A stretch of DNA of 64,000 bases from Cepaea nemoralis (GCA_014155875.1 JACEFZ010014466.1:27432-91431); one strand, 5' to 3'; counted from the first letter of the stretch, positions 1-12,185 are shown. Program-made: numbers and translations. Notes: generated from the sequence alone by a model not told the origin.

Positions 1-1
1 T

Positions 2-80
2 TATGAAGACTTCATACGGGTTGAAGATGTTAAACATATTTTGAAAAAGGCAAAAGACACGGCGCCAGGACTGTGACACA
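2..80 (+). pseudogene. Short LINE RT-linker remnant
   Basis: Translation gives FIRVEDVKHILKKAKDTAPG, which resembles the segment just before the RT domain of non-LTR retrotransposons, where a helix ends in a K-x-x-x-APGPDG motif. The L5 element in this window has a comparable stretch near 52,120-52,200 (VKEIRAVLRRTKNSAPVPDG). The reading frame stops directly after the motif, so only a fragment remains, possibly continuing left of the window. Length is too small for a family assignment. Confidence 0.35.
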
Positions 81-82
81 CC

Positions 83-480
83 GGAACAGTCCGGCTTCAT
101 CGGTCGATAGACATGTGCTCGAGAGTGGTCACGTGGTTGAAAGAGACAGTGCCCTCCGTGTGTTGTTCAACACACAAAGTAGTCGATTGTTAAAGTTTGC
201 TGAAGCTATACTAATCAACCTTCGTAAGCCGTCCTTGTGCATGCAGAAAGACATGTTAGTCAGTTTAAAATTACCGTGGTAGACAATCGACATTACTGTG
301 CGAACATGTGTATATTTCAGTTTGAAGGATTTATCTAATTAATTCACGTAAGTTGTGTGATTTCTGCAGTATGTACCCGACGAGATGCAGCGAAATATGC
401 CAGGCAATAAATCGTGCAATCTATTGTTTGTGTCTTCGTTATTCAAATTCATAACGGGAAAACATTGTTTTGAAGATTAT
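83..480. other. Unassigned spacer
   Basis: No convincing coding sequence, tandem repeat or RNA gene was seen. A 69-codon open frame at 73-282 has no recognisable motif. Confidence 0.4.
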
Positions 481-494
481 TGAATCTGAGTGCA

Positions 495-1768
495 GTCTAT
501 TCATCCATCATGTGCCATGCCGATAAGCGTGGACGGTCATGTTCTGCCATCTCACTCGATCACCAGAGTTGTAGATCAGCTACGTGTTCCTGTCTCGACC
601 ATGCCACGTGCCAAGCCATCCAGGTATTTACTTCTAGGTCTTCCCCTTGGTCTCTTCCCTTCGATCTTGCCAGTTGTCACCAAGTTGTCCAAGTCATTTC
701 TTATAACATGCCCCAAAAAATGTTGATTGTCTTTGTCTAATGTCTATAATCAGTTTACGATATTCATTTGTTTCTTGAAGGACTTGTTCATTGGTTATTC
801 TTGTGTCCATGGTATTCTTTGCATTTTCCCCAGAAACCACATTTCCACAGCCATCAGAAGTTTGTCAGCTTCACTGCTCATTGTCCAAGCTTCACATCCA
901 TACAAGAGTATAGGTTCTATGTAGCACTTCAACACTCTTTTTTCTCGTTTCAATTGATATCTTTTATTGGTCAGTATGTTTTTCATCTTGCAAAAGGCTA
1001 CCTTCACAATGGCAATTCTTGTTCTAATCTCTTCAAGACATCTCCCATCAGATGTTATGAATGTTCCGAGATAACTATATCGATTCATTTGCTTAAGAAT
1101 ATGCCCATTTACTTGTATATTACAATGTGGTATTTCCTTCTTCCCAGTGATGACCATAATCTGTGTCGTCTTACTATTCAGTTGTTCTTCTTACTATTCA
1201 GTTGTAGCCCTAGTTGTTCACTGTGTGCAACAACCGCATCTACTAAATGTTGCAGGTCCTGTTCATTGTCTGCAATCAAGACTATCATCTGCATATCTAA
1301 TGTTATTGATGTATCGTCCCCCAATGTTGATTCCTTCCATATCTTCTATATTTCTGAAAATATTTTCACTGTACAGGGAAAAAAGATCTGGAGACATTAC
1401 ACATCCCTGTCTCACACCTCTTTTAATAGGCTGATATTGACCTACATCGTTATCAATTCTGATGGCAGCTTGTTGTTTCAAATATATATGTTTTTTACAA
1501 GTCTAAGGTCCTTTCCATCAATTTGTAGATCTTCAAGCATCCTTATCACGTCGACGTGTCTCACTTTATCGAAAGCCTTTATGTAGTCAATAAGCAAAGA
1601 TATAGATCTTTGCTAACTTCTATAAAATGTTCGATTACGGTTCTCAGTATATACACATCATTTACTGTGCCCTTGCCTTCTACAAACCCACATTGTTCTT
1701 CTCCTATTTCAGGTTGTATTTTCTTCCTAACTCTTTGCATGATAATTCTCAGCAAAATCTTCCTACGA
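495..1768 (-). pseudogene. LINE family L1, RT domain remnant
   Basis: Read on the minus strand, this is the RT domain and C-terminus of a non-LTR retrotransposon, in order: KIQPEIGEEQCGFVEGKG at about 1,690-1,740; the AFDKV region; the motif-B segment GVRQGCVMSPDLFSLY at about 1,370-1,430; catalytic RYADDS near 1,270; then RVLKCYIEPILLYGCEAWTM and the basic WFLGKMQRIPW segment near 800-950. The far 3' part (495-795) encodes the TGKIEGN/GRP-type tail seen in the copies at 12.6 and 57 kb. Several frameshifts break it, so it cannot make a working enzyme. It abuts the plus-strand L2 copy at 1,769 head to head. Exact clade is not assignable by eye. Confidence 0.85.
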
Positions 1769-2185
1769 ACAATATTCCTACCAATGCCAAACCTGGACCA
1801 ATGACAGAAAAAAAGAAACAACACAACAACAGAAATGAGATTCCTGAGAAGAATACTCAATGTATCAAGAAGAGATAAGATCAGAAATGAATAAATCAGG
1901 ACTAAAGTGGGGGTTATAGCAGCACTAGATTTTATTAGAAGGTAGCAAGTCAAATGGTTTGGCCATGAAAGTAGGTTACAAACTAACAGTATACCACAAC
2001 AAGCAATGATGTACAGACCAGATGGAAGCAGAGGAAGAGGCCAGCCATGTAAACGGTGGAGAGGGAATTACAGAGACCATGGGAACCTCAATGTATGATG
2101 CCCATACACTGGCACTTTCCCTGCTGTTTATGCTTCACCTCGACATGACAAGTTACAAAAGGAACATGATGAGATAAGATGAGAT
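1769..2185 (+). pseudogene. LINE family L2, 3' end with GATGAGAT tail
   Basis: The sequence matches the 3' part of the better L2 copy at 32,485-33,862. It encodes pieces of the TEMRFLRRILNVSRRDKIRNE block, VKWFGH and PQQAMMYRPDG, and ends in the characteristic GATGAGATAAGATGAGAT tail. Stops and frameshifts make it non-functional. It is 5' truncated, as expected of a LINE integrated by target-primed reverse transcription. Confidence 0.85.
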
Positions 2186-2189
2186 TGGA

Positions 2190-3065
2190 ACAACAATGTC
2201 TCCAGTAACTATTCTAGCATATAACCTATGTAAACATATAAACTATTATGGACACGGTCATTATCTATTGTGTCCGCTGCTTCCTATCTTTGACAGTATG
2301 TGCCCATGTAACTGTGTCATATCTTGTCTCTCGAGGCAGATTCTGTTAAAAGTTGATCATTTCTATAATCATCATCCCTAATCTCACTTCTGTAAACATT
2401 ATTAATCTGTCACTTCTATGATCTTTACCAGCTTGTCACTTCTATGACCTTTACCAGCGTGTCACTTCTATGACCTTTACCAGCTTGTCACTTCTATGTC
2501 TATTCACAAACTCCAAAACCTGACAACTGGTGAATATGCAAGGCAGAAACATGTGAGCACAAACACATTTTGTGACCTGATGGTCACACCTGCCTCCCAC
2601 CATGAAATATCAGTTTCCCACTGAAATGAAACTGCTTTGTCCTGGCCAGTCTCACAGCATATGCTTTCAGATGTCCAGTGACCTGGAAGTTGACCGTTTG
2701 ACTGTGCCTCAGATTGGTATCTTGTTCAGTCAATGAAGACACTGTGCGTATGCCCAAGTGAGGCAGCATAATTTCAGACAAACACAACAAGACAAAAGAG
2801 TATCTAATGAAACAAAAATGCAAACATTACAATCATATAAAAGCATACAATTAACAGCTCATTTGTTTCATGGCTTTATTCTGGTTTATAAAGCAAAGTA
2901 AACTGGGACACACATGAGGGATTTAAATAAGCAACATCAAGGGACAAATAAATAAAACTATATGCTTGTCCCAAAGTTGCTGTTTTGTCTGGAAACAATT
3001 ATTTGTACTATGTGTGAATACATGCACCAGACTGACAATTGACACCACAATAGAAAACATCTAAT
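2190..3065. other. Unassigned spacer with a small 26-bp repeat
   Basis: About 2,405-2,495 holds three to four copies of a 26-bp unit containing GTCACTTCTATGACCTTTAC. A 79-codon minus-strand frame at 2,584-2,823 has no recognisable domain. Nothing else was supportable. Confidence 0.5.
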
Positions 3066-5925
3066 AGTTTGAGTAAGATCTAAATATAGAACCATCAAAT
3101 AACATCTAAATATAGAACTGTGTCAATTAACATCTAAATAATATGGGGCATGTAGAGCCAAGACCTCAAGAACATTTAAATATAGGACTGTCAATTAACA
3201 TCTAAATCATATGGGAGGTGTGGCAGAGTAGAGGCTAGATATCAAGTAACATCTAAATAATATGGGAGATGTGGTAGAGGCTAGACATCAAATAACATCT
3301 AAATAATATGGGAGATGTGGTAGAGTGGAGGCTAGACATCAAGTAACATCTGAATAATATGGGAGATGTGGTAGAGTGGAGGCTAGACATCAAGTAACAT
3401 CTGAATAATATGGGAGATGTGGTAGAGATGAGGCTAGACATCAAGTAACATCTAAATAATATGGGAGATGTGGTAGAGTAGAGGCTAGACATCAAGTAAC
3501 ATCTAAATAATATGGGAGATGTGGTAGAGTAGAGGCTAGACATCAAATAACATCTAAATAATATGGGAGATGTGGTAGAGTTGAGACTAGACATCAAGTA
3601 ACATCTGAATAATATGGGAGATGTGGTAGAGGCTAGACATCAAGTAACATCTAAATAATATGGGAGATGTGGTAGAGGCTAGACATCAAGTAACATCTAA
3701 ATAATATGGGAGATGTGGTAGAGTGGAGGCTAGACATCAAGTAACATCTAAATAATATGGGAGATGTGGTAGAGTGGAGGCTAGACATCAAGTAACATCT
3801 AAATAATATGGGAGATGGAGTAGAGGCTAGACATCAAGTAACATCTAAATAATATGGGAGATGTGGTAGAGGCTAGACATCAAATAACATCTAAATAATA
3901 TGGGAGATGTGGTAGAGTTGAGGCTAGACATCAAGTAACATCTGAATAATATGGGAGGTGTGGTAGAGTTGAGGCTAGACATCAAGTAACATCTAAATAA
4001 TATGGGAGATGTGGTAGAGTGGAGGCTAGACATCAAGTAACATCTAAATAATATGGGAGATGTGGGTAGAGGCTAGACATCAAATAACATCTAAATAATA
4101 TGGGAGATGTGGTAGAGTTGAGGCTAGACATCAAGTAACATCTGAATAATATGGGAGATGTGGTAGAGGCTAGACATCAAGTAACATCTAAATAATATAG
4201 GAGATGTGGTAGAGGCTAGACATCAAGTAACATCTAAATAATATGGGAGATGTGGTAGAGGCTAGACATCAAGTAACATCTAAATAATATGGGAGATGTG
4301 GTAGAGTGGAGGCTAGACATCAAGTAATATCTAAATAATATGGGAGATGGAGTAGAGGCTAGACATCAAGTAACATCTAAATAATATGGGAGATGTGGTA
4401 GAGGCTAGACATCAAATAACATCTAAATAATATGGGAGATGTGGTAGAGTTGAGGCTAGACATCAAGTAACATCTGAATAATATGGGAGGTGTGGTAGAG
4501 TTGAGGCTAGACATCAAGTAACATCTAAATAATATGGGAGATGTGGTAGAGTGGAGGCTAGACATCAAGTAACATCTAAATAATATGGGAGATGTGGTAG
4601 AGTAGAGGCTAGACATCAAATAACATCTAAATAATATGGGAGATGTGGTAGAGTTGAGGCTAGACATCAAGTAACATCTGAATAATATGGGAGATGTGGT
4701 AGAGGCTAGACATCAAGTAACATCTAAATAATATAGGAGATGTGGTAGAGGCTAGACATCAAGTAACATCTAAATAATATGGGAGATGTGGTAGAGGCTA
4801 GACATCAAGTAACATCTAAATAATATGGGAGATGTGATAGAGTAGAGGCTAGACATCAAGTAACATCTGAATAATATGGGAGATGTGGTAGAGGCTAGAC
4901 ATCAAGTAACATCTAAATAATATGGGACATGTGGTAGAGTGGAGGCTAGACATCAAGTAACATCTAAATAATATGGGAGATGTAGAGGCTAGACATCAAG
5001 TAACATCTAAATAATATGGGAGATGGAGTAGAGGCTAGACATCAAGTAACATCTAAATAATATGGGAGATGTGGTAGAGTAGAGGCTAGACATCAAGTAA
5101 CATCTAAATAATATGGGAGATGTGGTAGAGGCTAGACATCAAGTAACATCTAAATAATATGGGAGATGTGATAGAGTAGAGGCTAGACATCAAGTAACAT
5201 CTGAATAATATGGGAGATGTAGAGGCTGGACATCAAGTAACATCTAAATAATATGGGAGATGTGGTAGAGTGGAGGCTAGACATCAAGTAACATCTAAAT
5301 AATATGGGAGATGTAGAGGCTAGACATCAAGTAACATCTAAATAATATGGGAGATGTGGTAGAGGCTAGACATCAAGTAACATCTAAATAATATGGGAGA
5401 TGTGGTAGAGTGGAGGCTAGACATCAAGTAACATCTAAATATTATGGGAGATGTGGTAGAGTGGAGGCTAGACATCAAGTAACATCTAAATAATATGGGA
5501 GATGTGGTAGAGTGGAGGCTAGACATCAAGTAACATCTAAATAATATGGGAGATGGAGTAGAGGCTAGACATCAAGTAACATCTAAATAATATGGGAGAT
5601 GTGGTAGAGTAGAGGCTAGACATCAAATAACATCTAAATAATATGGGAGATGTGGTAGAGTGGAGGCTAGACATCAAGTAACATCTAAATAATATGGGAG
5701 ATGTGGTAGAGTAGAGGCTAGACATCGAGTAACATCTAAATAATATGGGAGATGTGGTAGAGTAGAGGCTAGACATCAAGTAACATCTAAATAATATGGG
5801 ATATGTGGTAGAGTGGAGGCTAGACATCAAGTAACATCTAAATAATATGGGAGATGTGGTAGAGTAGAGGCTAGACATCGAGTAACATCTAAATAATGTG
5901 GGAGATGTAGAGGCTAGACATCTGA
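3066..5925. repeat. 51/46-bp minisatellite array
   Basis: About 55 tandem copies of a unit containing GAGGCTAGACATCAAGTAAC followed by ATCTAAATAATATGGGAGAT. Two length classes alternate: 51 bp and 46 bp, the short one lacking a 5-bp GTGGA-type segment. The left edge (3,066-3,230) is degenerate. Because 51 is a multiple of three, the minus strand shows spurious frames with a 17-residue period (MSSLYSTTSPILFRCYL). These are by-products of the repeat, not genes. Confidence 0.97.
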
Positions 5926-6239
5926 CAGCTCGGTGATGTTAATACACCAAAAAATTATCAAGATGAATCAGCTGAGGAATGTTACATGTGGATGTGGGTG
6001 ACCTGAAGAATATGTTAAGATAAATAAAGAATTAAGAGATAAATATGTTTACGGCAAATGAAAATTGGTTAAAAGAACAGGGCAACAAATTTGAAACAAA
6101 TTCTATTAAAGATACAAAACAAGTGGCCACACAAATCAACGAGTTGACAGGAAGAGAAACAAGGATAAGTGAGATGTTTGAAACCAAAAATAGGAAAGGT
6201 ATCAGAAGAAGATAATGTAATCAAAAGATTGAATAAGTA

Positions 6240-6365
6240 TCATATACAATAAGACACTAGAACTGTATGTCATAACGAGAGTAGTGAAATGTTACATAGA
6301 ACCTGTTCTGTGGTATGACAGTGAATCATGTAGCATCAACAAACAAAATTAGGAAGAACTTGGAG
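6240..6365 (+). pseudogene. LINE family L1 fragment
   Basis: Translation contains RVVKCYIEPVLWYDSESCSI, which aligns by eye with RVLKCYIEPILLYGCEAWTM of the L1 copy near 900. Only this block is recognisable. The DNA between 5,925 and 6,240 shows no clear feature. Confidence 0.6.
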
Positions 6366-6399
6366 ACAAGAGACATCAATGAATGGAGATGTCAATGAT

Positions 6400-6492
6400 G
6401 GAGATGTCAATGAATGGAAAGATCAATGAATGGAAAGATCAATGAATGGAAAGATCAATGAATGGAAAGATCAATGAATGGAAAGCTCAATG
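6400..6492. repeat. 16-bp tandem repeat
   Basis: About six copies of GATCAATGAATGGAAA, the outer copies diverged. Confidence 0.9.
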
Positions 6493-6494
6493 GT

Positions 6495-6800
6495 AGAAGA
6501 ATGTCATTTTAATGTTTTTGGGCGCTTGCTCACTTTGAACTCAAGCGTAGTCCATACACACTACTAGAAGTGCTGGACTGAATTTTATGTATGGATTAAC
6601 TTTCCCTATTAACAATGTCCCTCGCCATCAGGCGAATGCACACCGACTTCAGAGGTACTTGTAATTTACGTCCCCAAGTCAAGGACCATAGGTCAACATT
6701 TTAGTCCAACTGTCCAGTGTAGTGGTTGAACCCCTTACCTCGGCATCAACACACCGGATGTTTAAGAACATGTGTTCTTATCCATTCGGCCATGGTGACC
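6495..6800 (-). mobile_element. tRNA-derived SINE, family B
   Basis: On the minus strand the element starts near 6,800 with a polymerase III type A box (TGGCCGAATGG) and has a B-box-like GGGTTCAACC about 55 bp downstream. The order and spacing are those of a tRNA-Leu/Ser-like head. A related copy lies at 15,825-15,960. The 3' boundary is uncertain. The head fuses to the coding frame described at 6,778-7,818 and supplies its last residues and stop codon. Confidence 0.65.
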
Positions 6801-7818
6801 ACAATTCTAATAATTTTCGTCTTCTATAACATGGCATGGCCATTATACGTCTAAAGTCTAGACAGTTCCTAGATTTTATAAATGCAATTTTCTCATATTC
6901 ACGCCATAAGCCATGAAATGAAGCTACTTTAGACCTCAGTAGCTGAACTTTCATGAGAAAGTCTTCCTGGCATGAAGCTGATTTAGATTCCAAAGCCATC
7001 ATTTGCCTGCATACATCCTGAGTGTATGGACCTATTTTAGAATTCAGCAGATCTAAATTCCTGTGTATATCATCATCATATATATCTTGTTTATGTTTAA
7101 TCAGATTACCAATCCTGAATGAATCACAAATAAATGAATCTAATTTAAAACGCTGTGGCCTGTGTCTTCTGACATGATCACAGATAATAGCGAAATTGTT
7201 CAACACGTGTCAGATCTATCAACCTGTTAACATAATGAATATATGAATCTAGTTTAGCATTTACCAGTTTAATGTCCCTGTCTAATTCATCAGCGTATGA
7301 AACTATTTTAGATTTCACCTGCTTAATTTTCCAGCCTAAATAATGAACATATGAACCGTTCTTGTCAACATTCCTCCTGTACACCTGTCTTACCCGCAGT
7401 CTAGATCTGGCAGGTTTGGTAGCAGACGAAGAGACACCAGCTGCAGGATTCCTGGCAGAATATTGAAAATTCACATTGTCACCAACTTGGGTACTTTCTG
7501 GTTGTGACTGGGCTTTGGCTAATTGTTTATTCTTTAGTTCCTTTCCTAGAATGACACGACATCTGGCAGCAGAATTTTCTGTCTCTGGTTTTGACATTGA
7601 ACCTTGTCTGGTGCAAGCCTTTCCAGGCCTGGCTGGTGGTAGTGTCTGACTGTCATGAGGTGCAGCTAGAGGGTGTGACGTGCTCGATACACCAGTAGTG
7701 TACTGGAACTTATTCTGTGGTTTGTTTGGGAGTGATCCACTTGCAGGAGAGGGATTGTCAGTACTGTGTCCAGACAAGTCAGCTGACCTGGCAGTATCTG
7801 TGATGGTCCCCATCATCA
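6778..7818 (-). pseudogene. Frameshifted exon encoding 18-residue helical repeats
   Basis: I do not recognise this gene. The minus strand carries two overlapping frames (7,818 to 7,178 and 7,206 to 6,778) that together cover about 345 codons. The first about 135 residues are rich in Ser, Pro, Lys and Arg. They are followed by at least nine degenerate 18-residue units of the pattern x-S-Y-x3-[LV]-x-R-x-[IL]-x-L-[LV]-x-[SA]-K-[IVL]; examples are VSYADELDRDIKLVNAKL and ASCQEDFLMKVQLLRSKV. Eighteen residues are five helical turns, so an extended or coiled helix is likely. The 18-residue phase continues exactly across the frame change near 7,205 if one base is ignored, which indicates a recent single-base frameshift or a sequencing error. 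The exon probably begins after TTCACAG at 7,818, a good splice acceptor, and the frame ends inside the SINE B head. Confidence 0.55.
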
Positions 7819-10325
7819 TCTGTGAACACAACAACAGCTCAGATAACATACACCAACATTTCTAACAGGGAAATGCATCATCTGTGAACACAACGACAGC
7901 TCAGATAACATACACCAACACTTCTAACAGGGAAATGCATCACCTGTGAACACAACAACAGCTCAGATAACATACACCAACACTTCTAACAGGGAAATGC
8001 ATCACCTGTGAACACAACATCAGCTCAGATAACATACACCAACACTTCTAGCAAGGAAATGCATCACCTGTGAACACAACGACAGCTCAGATAACATACA
8101 CAAACACTTCTAACAGGGAAATGCATCATCTGTGAACACAACAACAGCTCAGATAACATACACCAACACTTCTAACAGGGAAATGCATCACCTGTGAACA
8201 CAACAACAGCTCAAATAACATACACCAACACTTCTAACAGGGAAATGCATCACCTGTGAACACAACAACAGCTCAGATAACATACACCAACACTTCTAAC
8301 AGGGAAATGCATCATCTGTGAACACAACAACAGCTCAGATAACATACACCAACACTTCTAACGGGGGAATGCATCATCTGTGAACACAACAACAGCTCAG
8401 ATATCATACACAAACACTTCTAACAGGGAAATGCATCACCTGTGAACACAACAACAGCTCAGATAACATACACCAACACTTCTAACAGAGAAATGCATCA
8501 CCTGTGAACACAACAACAGCTCAGATAACATACACAAACACTTCTAACAGGGAAATGCATCACCTGTGAACACAACAACAGCTCAGATAACATACACCAA
8601 CACTTCTAACAGAAATGCATCACCTGTGAACACAACAAAAGCTCAGATAACATACACCAACACTTCTAACAGGGAAATGCATCACTTGTGAACACAACGA
8701 CAGCTCAGATAACATACACCAACACTTCTAACAGGGAAATGCATCACTTGTGAACACAACGACAGCTCAGATAACATACACCAACACTTCTAACAGGGAA
8801 ATGCATCACTTGTGAACACGACAGCTCAGATAACATACACCAACAGCTCAGATAACATACACCAACACTTCTAACAGGGAAATGCATCATCTGTGAACAC
8901 AACAACAGCTCAGATAACATACACCAACACTTCTAACAGGGAAAATGCATCATCTGTGAACCAACAACAGCCTCAGATAACATACACCAACACTTCTAAC
9001 AGGGAAATGCATCATCTGTGAACACAACGAACAGCTCAGATAACATACAACAAACACAGTTCTAACAGGGAAAATGCCATCACTTGTGAACACAACGACA
9101 GCTCGATAACATACACCACAGCTCAGATAACTACCCCACACTTCTGAAACGGGGGAATGCTCAGTCTGTGAACACAACAGACAGCTCAATAACATACACC
9201 AACACTTCTAACAGGGAAAAGCATCATCCTTGAACACAACACAGCTCGATAACATACACCACATTCTAACAGGGAGTGCATCATCTGTGAACACAACAAC
9301 AGCTCAGATAACATACACCACACTTAACAAAAACTCAGATAGCATACACCAACACTTCTAACAGGGGAAAAGCATCACTTGTGAACACAAAGACAGCTCA
9401 GATAAATACCCAACACTTCTAACAGGGGAAAAGTATCACTTGTAACACAACGACAGCTCAGATAAAATACACCACACTTTTAACAGGGAAAAGCATCACT
9501 TGTGAAAACGACAGCTCAGATAACATACACCAACAGCTCAGATAACATACACCAACACTTCTAAAAGGGAAATGCATCATCTGTGAACACAACAACAGCT
9601 CAGATAACATACACCAACACTTCTAACAGGGAAATGCATCATCTGTGAACACAACAAAATCAAAAAACATACACCAACACTTCTAACAGGGAAAAGCATC
9701 ACCCGTGAACACAACACAGCTCAGATAACATACACCAACACTTCTAACAGGGAAAAGCATCATCTGTGAAAAACAACAACAGCTCAGATAACATACACCA
9801 AAACTTCTAACGGGGGGAAAGCATCATCTGTGAACACAACAACAGCTCAGATATCATACACAAACACTTCTAACAGGGAAATGCATCACCTGTGAACACA
9901 ACAACAGCTCAGATAACATACACCAACACTTCTAGCAAGGAAATGCATCACCTGTGAACACAACGACAGCTCAGATAACATACACCAACACTTCTAACAG
10001 GGAAATGCATCACCTGTGAACACAACAACAGCTCAGATAACATACACCAACAGCTCAGATAACATACACCAACACTTCTAACAGGGAAATGCATCATCTG
10101 TGAACACAACAACAGCCCCGATAACATACACCAACACTTCTAACAGGGGAATGCATCATCTGTGAACACAACAACAGCTCAGATAACATACACCAACACA
10201 TCTCACAGGGAAATGCATCATCTGTGAACACAACAACAGCTCAGATAACATACACCAACACTTCTAACAGGGGAATGCATCATCTGTGAACACAACAACA
10301 GCTCAGATAACATACACCAACACTT
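7819..10325. repeat. 62-bp minisatellite array
   Basis: About 40 copies of a 62-bp unit containing GGGAAATGCATCACCTGTGA, then CAACAGCTCAGATAACATAC and ACCAACACTTCTAACA. Copies are near-identical except for 8,930-9,830, where single-base insertions and losses are dense. On the minus strand each unit ends a pyrimidine-rich stretch with TTCACAG, the same acceptor-like motif that precedes the exon at 7,818. Confidence 0.97.
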
Positions 10326-10705
10326 GGTCAATAAGAAAATATACCAACACATGAACCGGATGTTGATTGTCAATAAGAAAATATACCAACACATGAACCG
10401 GATGTTGATTGTCAATAAGAAAGTATACCAACACATGAACTGGATGTTGATGATCACTAAGAAAGTATACCAACACATGAACCAGCATGTTGATGATCAA
10501 TAAGAAAGTATATCAACACATTAACCGGATGTTGATGATCACTAAGAAAGTATACCAACACATGAACTGGATGTTGATGATCACTAAGAAAGTATACCAA
10601 CACATGAACCGCATGTTGATGATCAATAAGAAAGTATATCAACACATGAACCGGATGTTGATGATCAATAAGAAAGTATATCAACATAGTATTGATGGGT
10701 TCTTC
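10326..10705. repeat. 42-bp minisatellite array
   Basis: Nine copies of a 42-bp unit containing AAGAAAGTATACCAACACAT and GAACCGGATGTTGATGATCA. As 42 is divisible by three, both strands show open frames with a 14-residue period (for example MNWMLMITKKVYQH). They are not genes. Confidence 0.95.
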
Positions 10706-10719
10706 ACTTAAATTCACTA

Positions 10720-11575
10720 ATTATTTTGTATTATACGGTAGACATACATTTGAAAATGATAACTTTATCTATTGTATGATGGACACACATTTAAAAATGG
10801 TTACTTTATTTATTCTATAACAGACATTTAAAATTAAAACTATTTACTGTATGATATACATAAATTTTAAACAAATATTTTATTTACTGTATGATAGCAC
10901 ATATAATTAGATAGAATGATTTTACTTACTGTATGATAGACATACATTTAAAATGAATAATTTACTGTATGATATACATACATTTAAAATGAATGCTTTA
11001 TTTACTGTATGGTAGACATGCACTTAAAATGAATACTATATTTATTGTATGATAGACATACATTTAAAATGAATACTCTATTTATTGTATGGTAGACACA
11101 TTTAAAATGAATTGAATACTTTATTTATTGTATGATAGACACATTTAAAATGGATACTTTATTTACTTTATGGTAGACATACATCTAAAATTAACACTAT
11201 TTATTGTATGGTAGACAAACATTTAAAATTAATATTTTATTTACTGTATGGTAAACATACATTTAAAATGAATACTTTAGTTTACTGTATGTAGACATTC
11301 AAAAATGAATAATATTTACTGTATGATAGACTATCATACAGTAAATATTCATTTTTGAACTTAAAATGAATAATTTATTTACTCTATGGTAGACATACAT
11401 TTATTTCTTTTTATCATGAATACTTTATTTACTGTATGTTAGGTATACATGTATTTTTTTTTAAATGAAAGTATTTACTGTAAGGTAAACAAACATTTAA
11501 AATGAATACTGTATTTATTGTATGACAGACATACATTTAAAATGAATAGTATACTGGTATTTATAGTATATGATA
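10720..11575. repeat. 41-bp AT-rich minisatellite, left part
   Basis: About 20 diverged copies of a unit containing TTTACTGTATGATAGACATA and CATTTAAAATGAATACT. It is interrupted by an L3 fragment at 11,576 and resumes at 12,060. Confidence 0.93.
11299..11358. repeat. Inverted repeat inside the 41-bp array
   Basis: ATATTTACTGTATGATAG is followed after one base by its reverse complement CTATCATACAGTAAATAT. Flanking AAAAATGAAT and ATTCATTTTT extend the pairing, giving arms of roughly 28-30 bases with a 3-base mismatch. The orientation of the array flips for one unit here. Confidence 0.9.
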
Positions 11576-12057
11576 TATTCCATGCTGTCTTCGTAGACTT
11601 AGATGGATAGGACACGTTAGGAGGATGGATGATGGTAGAATACCAAAGGACATCTTTATTTGGTGAATTACGGATGGGTAGGAGATCTCAGGGTCGGCCT
11701 TTACTACGATACAAAGATGTGTGTAAGCGGGACATGATTGATACAGACAGGCATTGATAATGCACATTGGGAGCACGTCGCCGCTGAACGTGTTGCATGG
11801 AGGGCAAACATCACAAATGGAATAAAGACAAAGGAGAAAATTATTGCAGATAAGTCGCACACCGAGCGTATGAGGTAAGGTGGTGCATGATGGTGGAAAT
11901 GACCACATGTTCACATGCATCCACTGTGGACTAACATGTACACATCGAACTGGCCTTAACAGTCACACTCGCCACCGCCATGGGTTGTAATTAATATTAA
12001 GCCTTTTTGAAACACAATGTAACAAACTATCGTCTGTCAAGACGGCAAGATGCCAAT
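11576..12057 (+). pseudogene. LINE family L3, 5'-truncated 3' end
   Basis: It encodes the L3 C-terminal blocks RRLRWIGHVRRMDDGRIPKD and a C2H2-like FTCIHCGLTC...HTRHRHGL, then the shared 3' end CAAACTATCGTCTGTCAAGA. It starts abruptly inside the coding part and lies within the 41-bp minisatellite, so it inserted into an existing array. Frame breaks are present. Confidence 0.85.
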
Positions 12058-12185
12058 ATACTTTATAATTTATTTACTGTAGGATCGATCGACATACATT
12101 TAAAAATGAAGACTATATTTACTGTATGGTATACATAAATTTTAAATAAAACCTGTTTATTATAAATTGAATGCTTTATTATCTC
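12058..12185. repeat. 41-bp AT-rich minisatellite, right part
   Basis: Two to three copies of the same unit as at 10,720-11,575, continuing after the L3 insertion. Confidence 0.85.

Noticed and set aside
3253..5878. Several 60-114-codon minus-strand frames (MSSLYSTTSPILFRCYL repeats)
   Set aside because: They are the 51-bp minisatellite read in one phase; the 46-bp units end every frame.
7819..10325. CRISPR-like repeat array
   Set aside because: Units are contiguous and identical with no unique spacers, and the context is eukaryotic.
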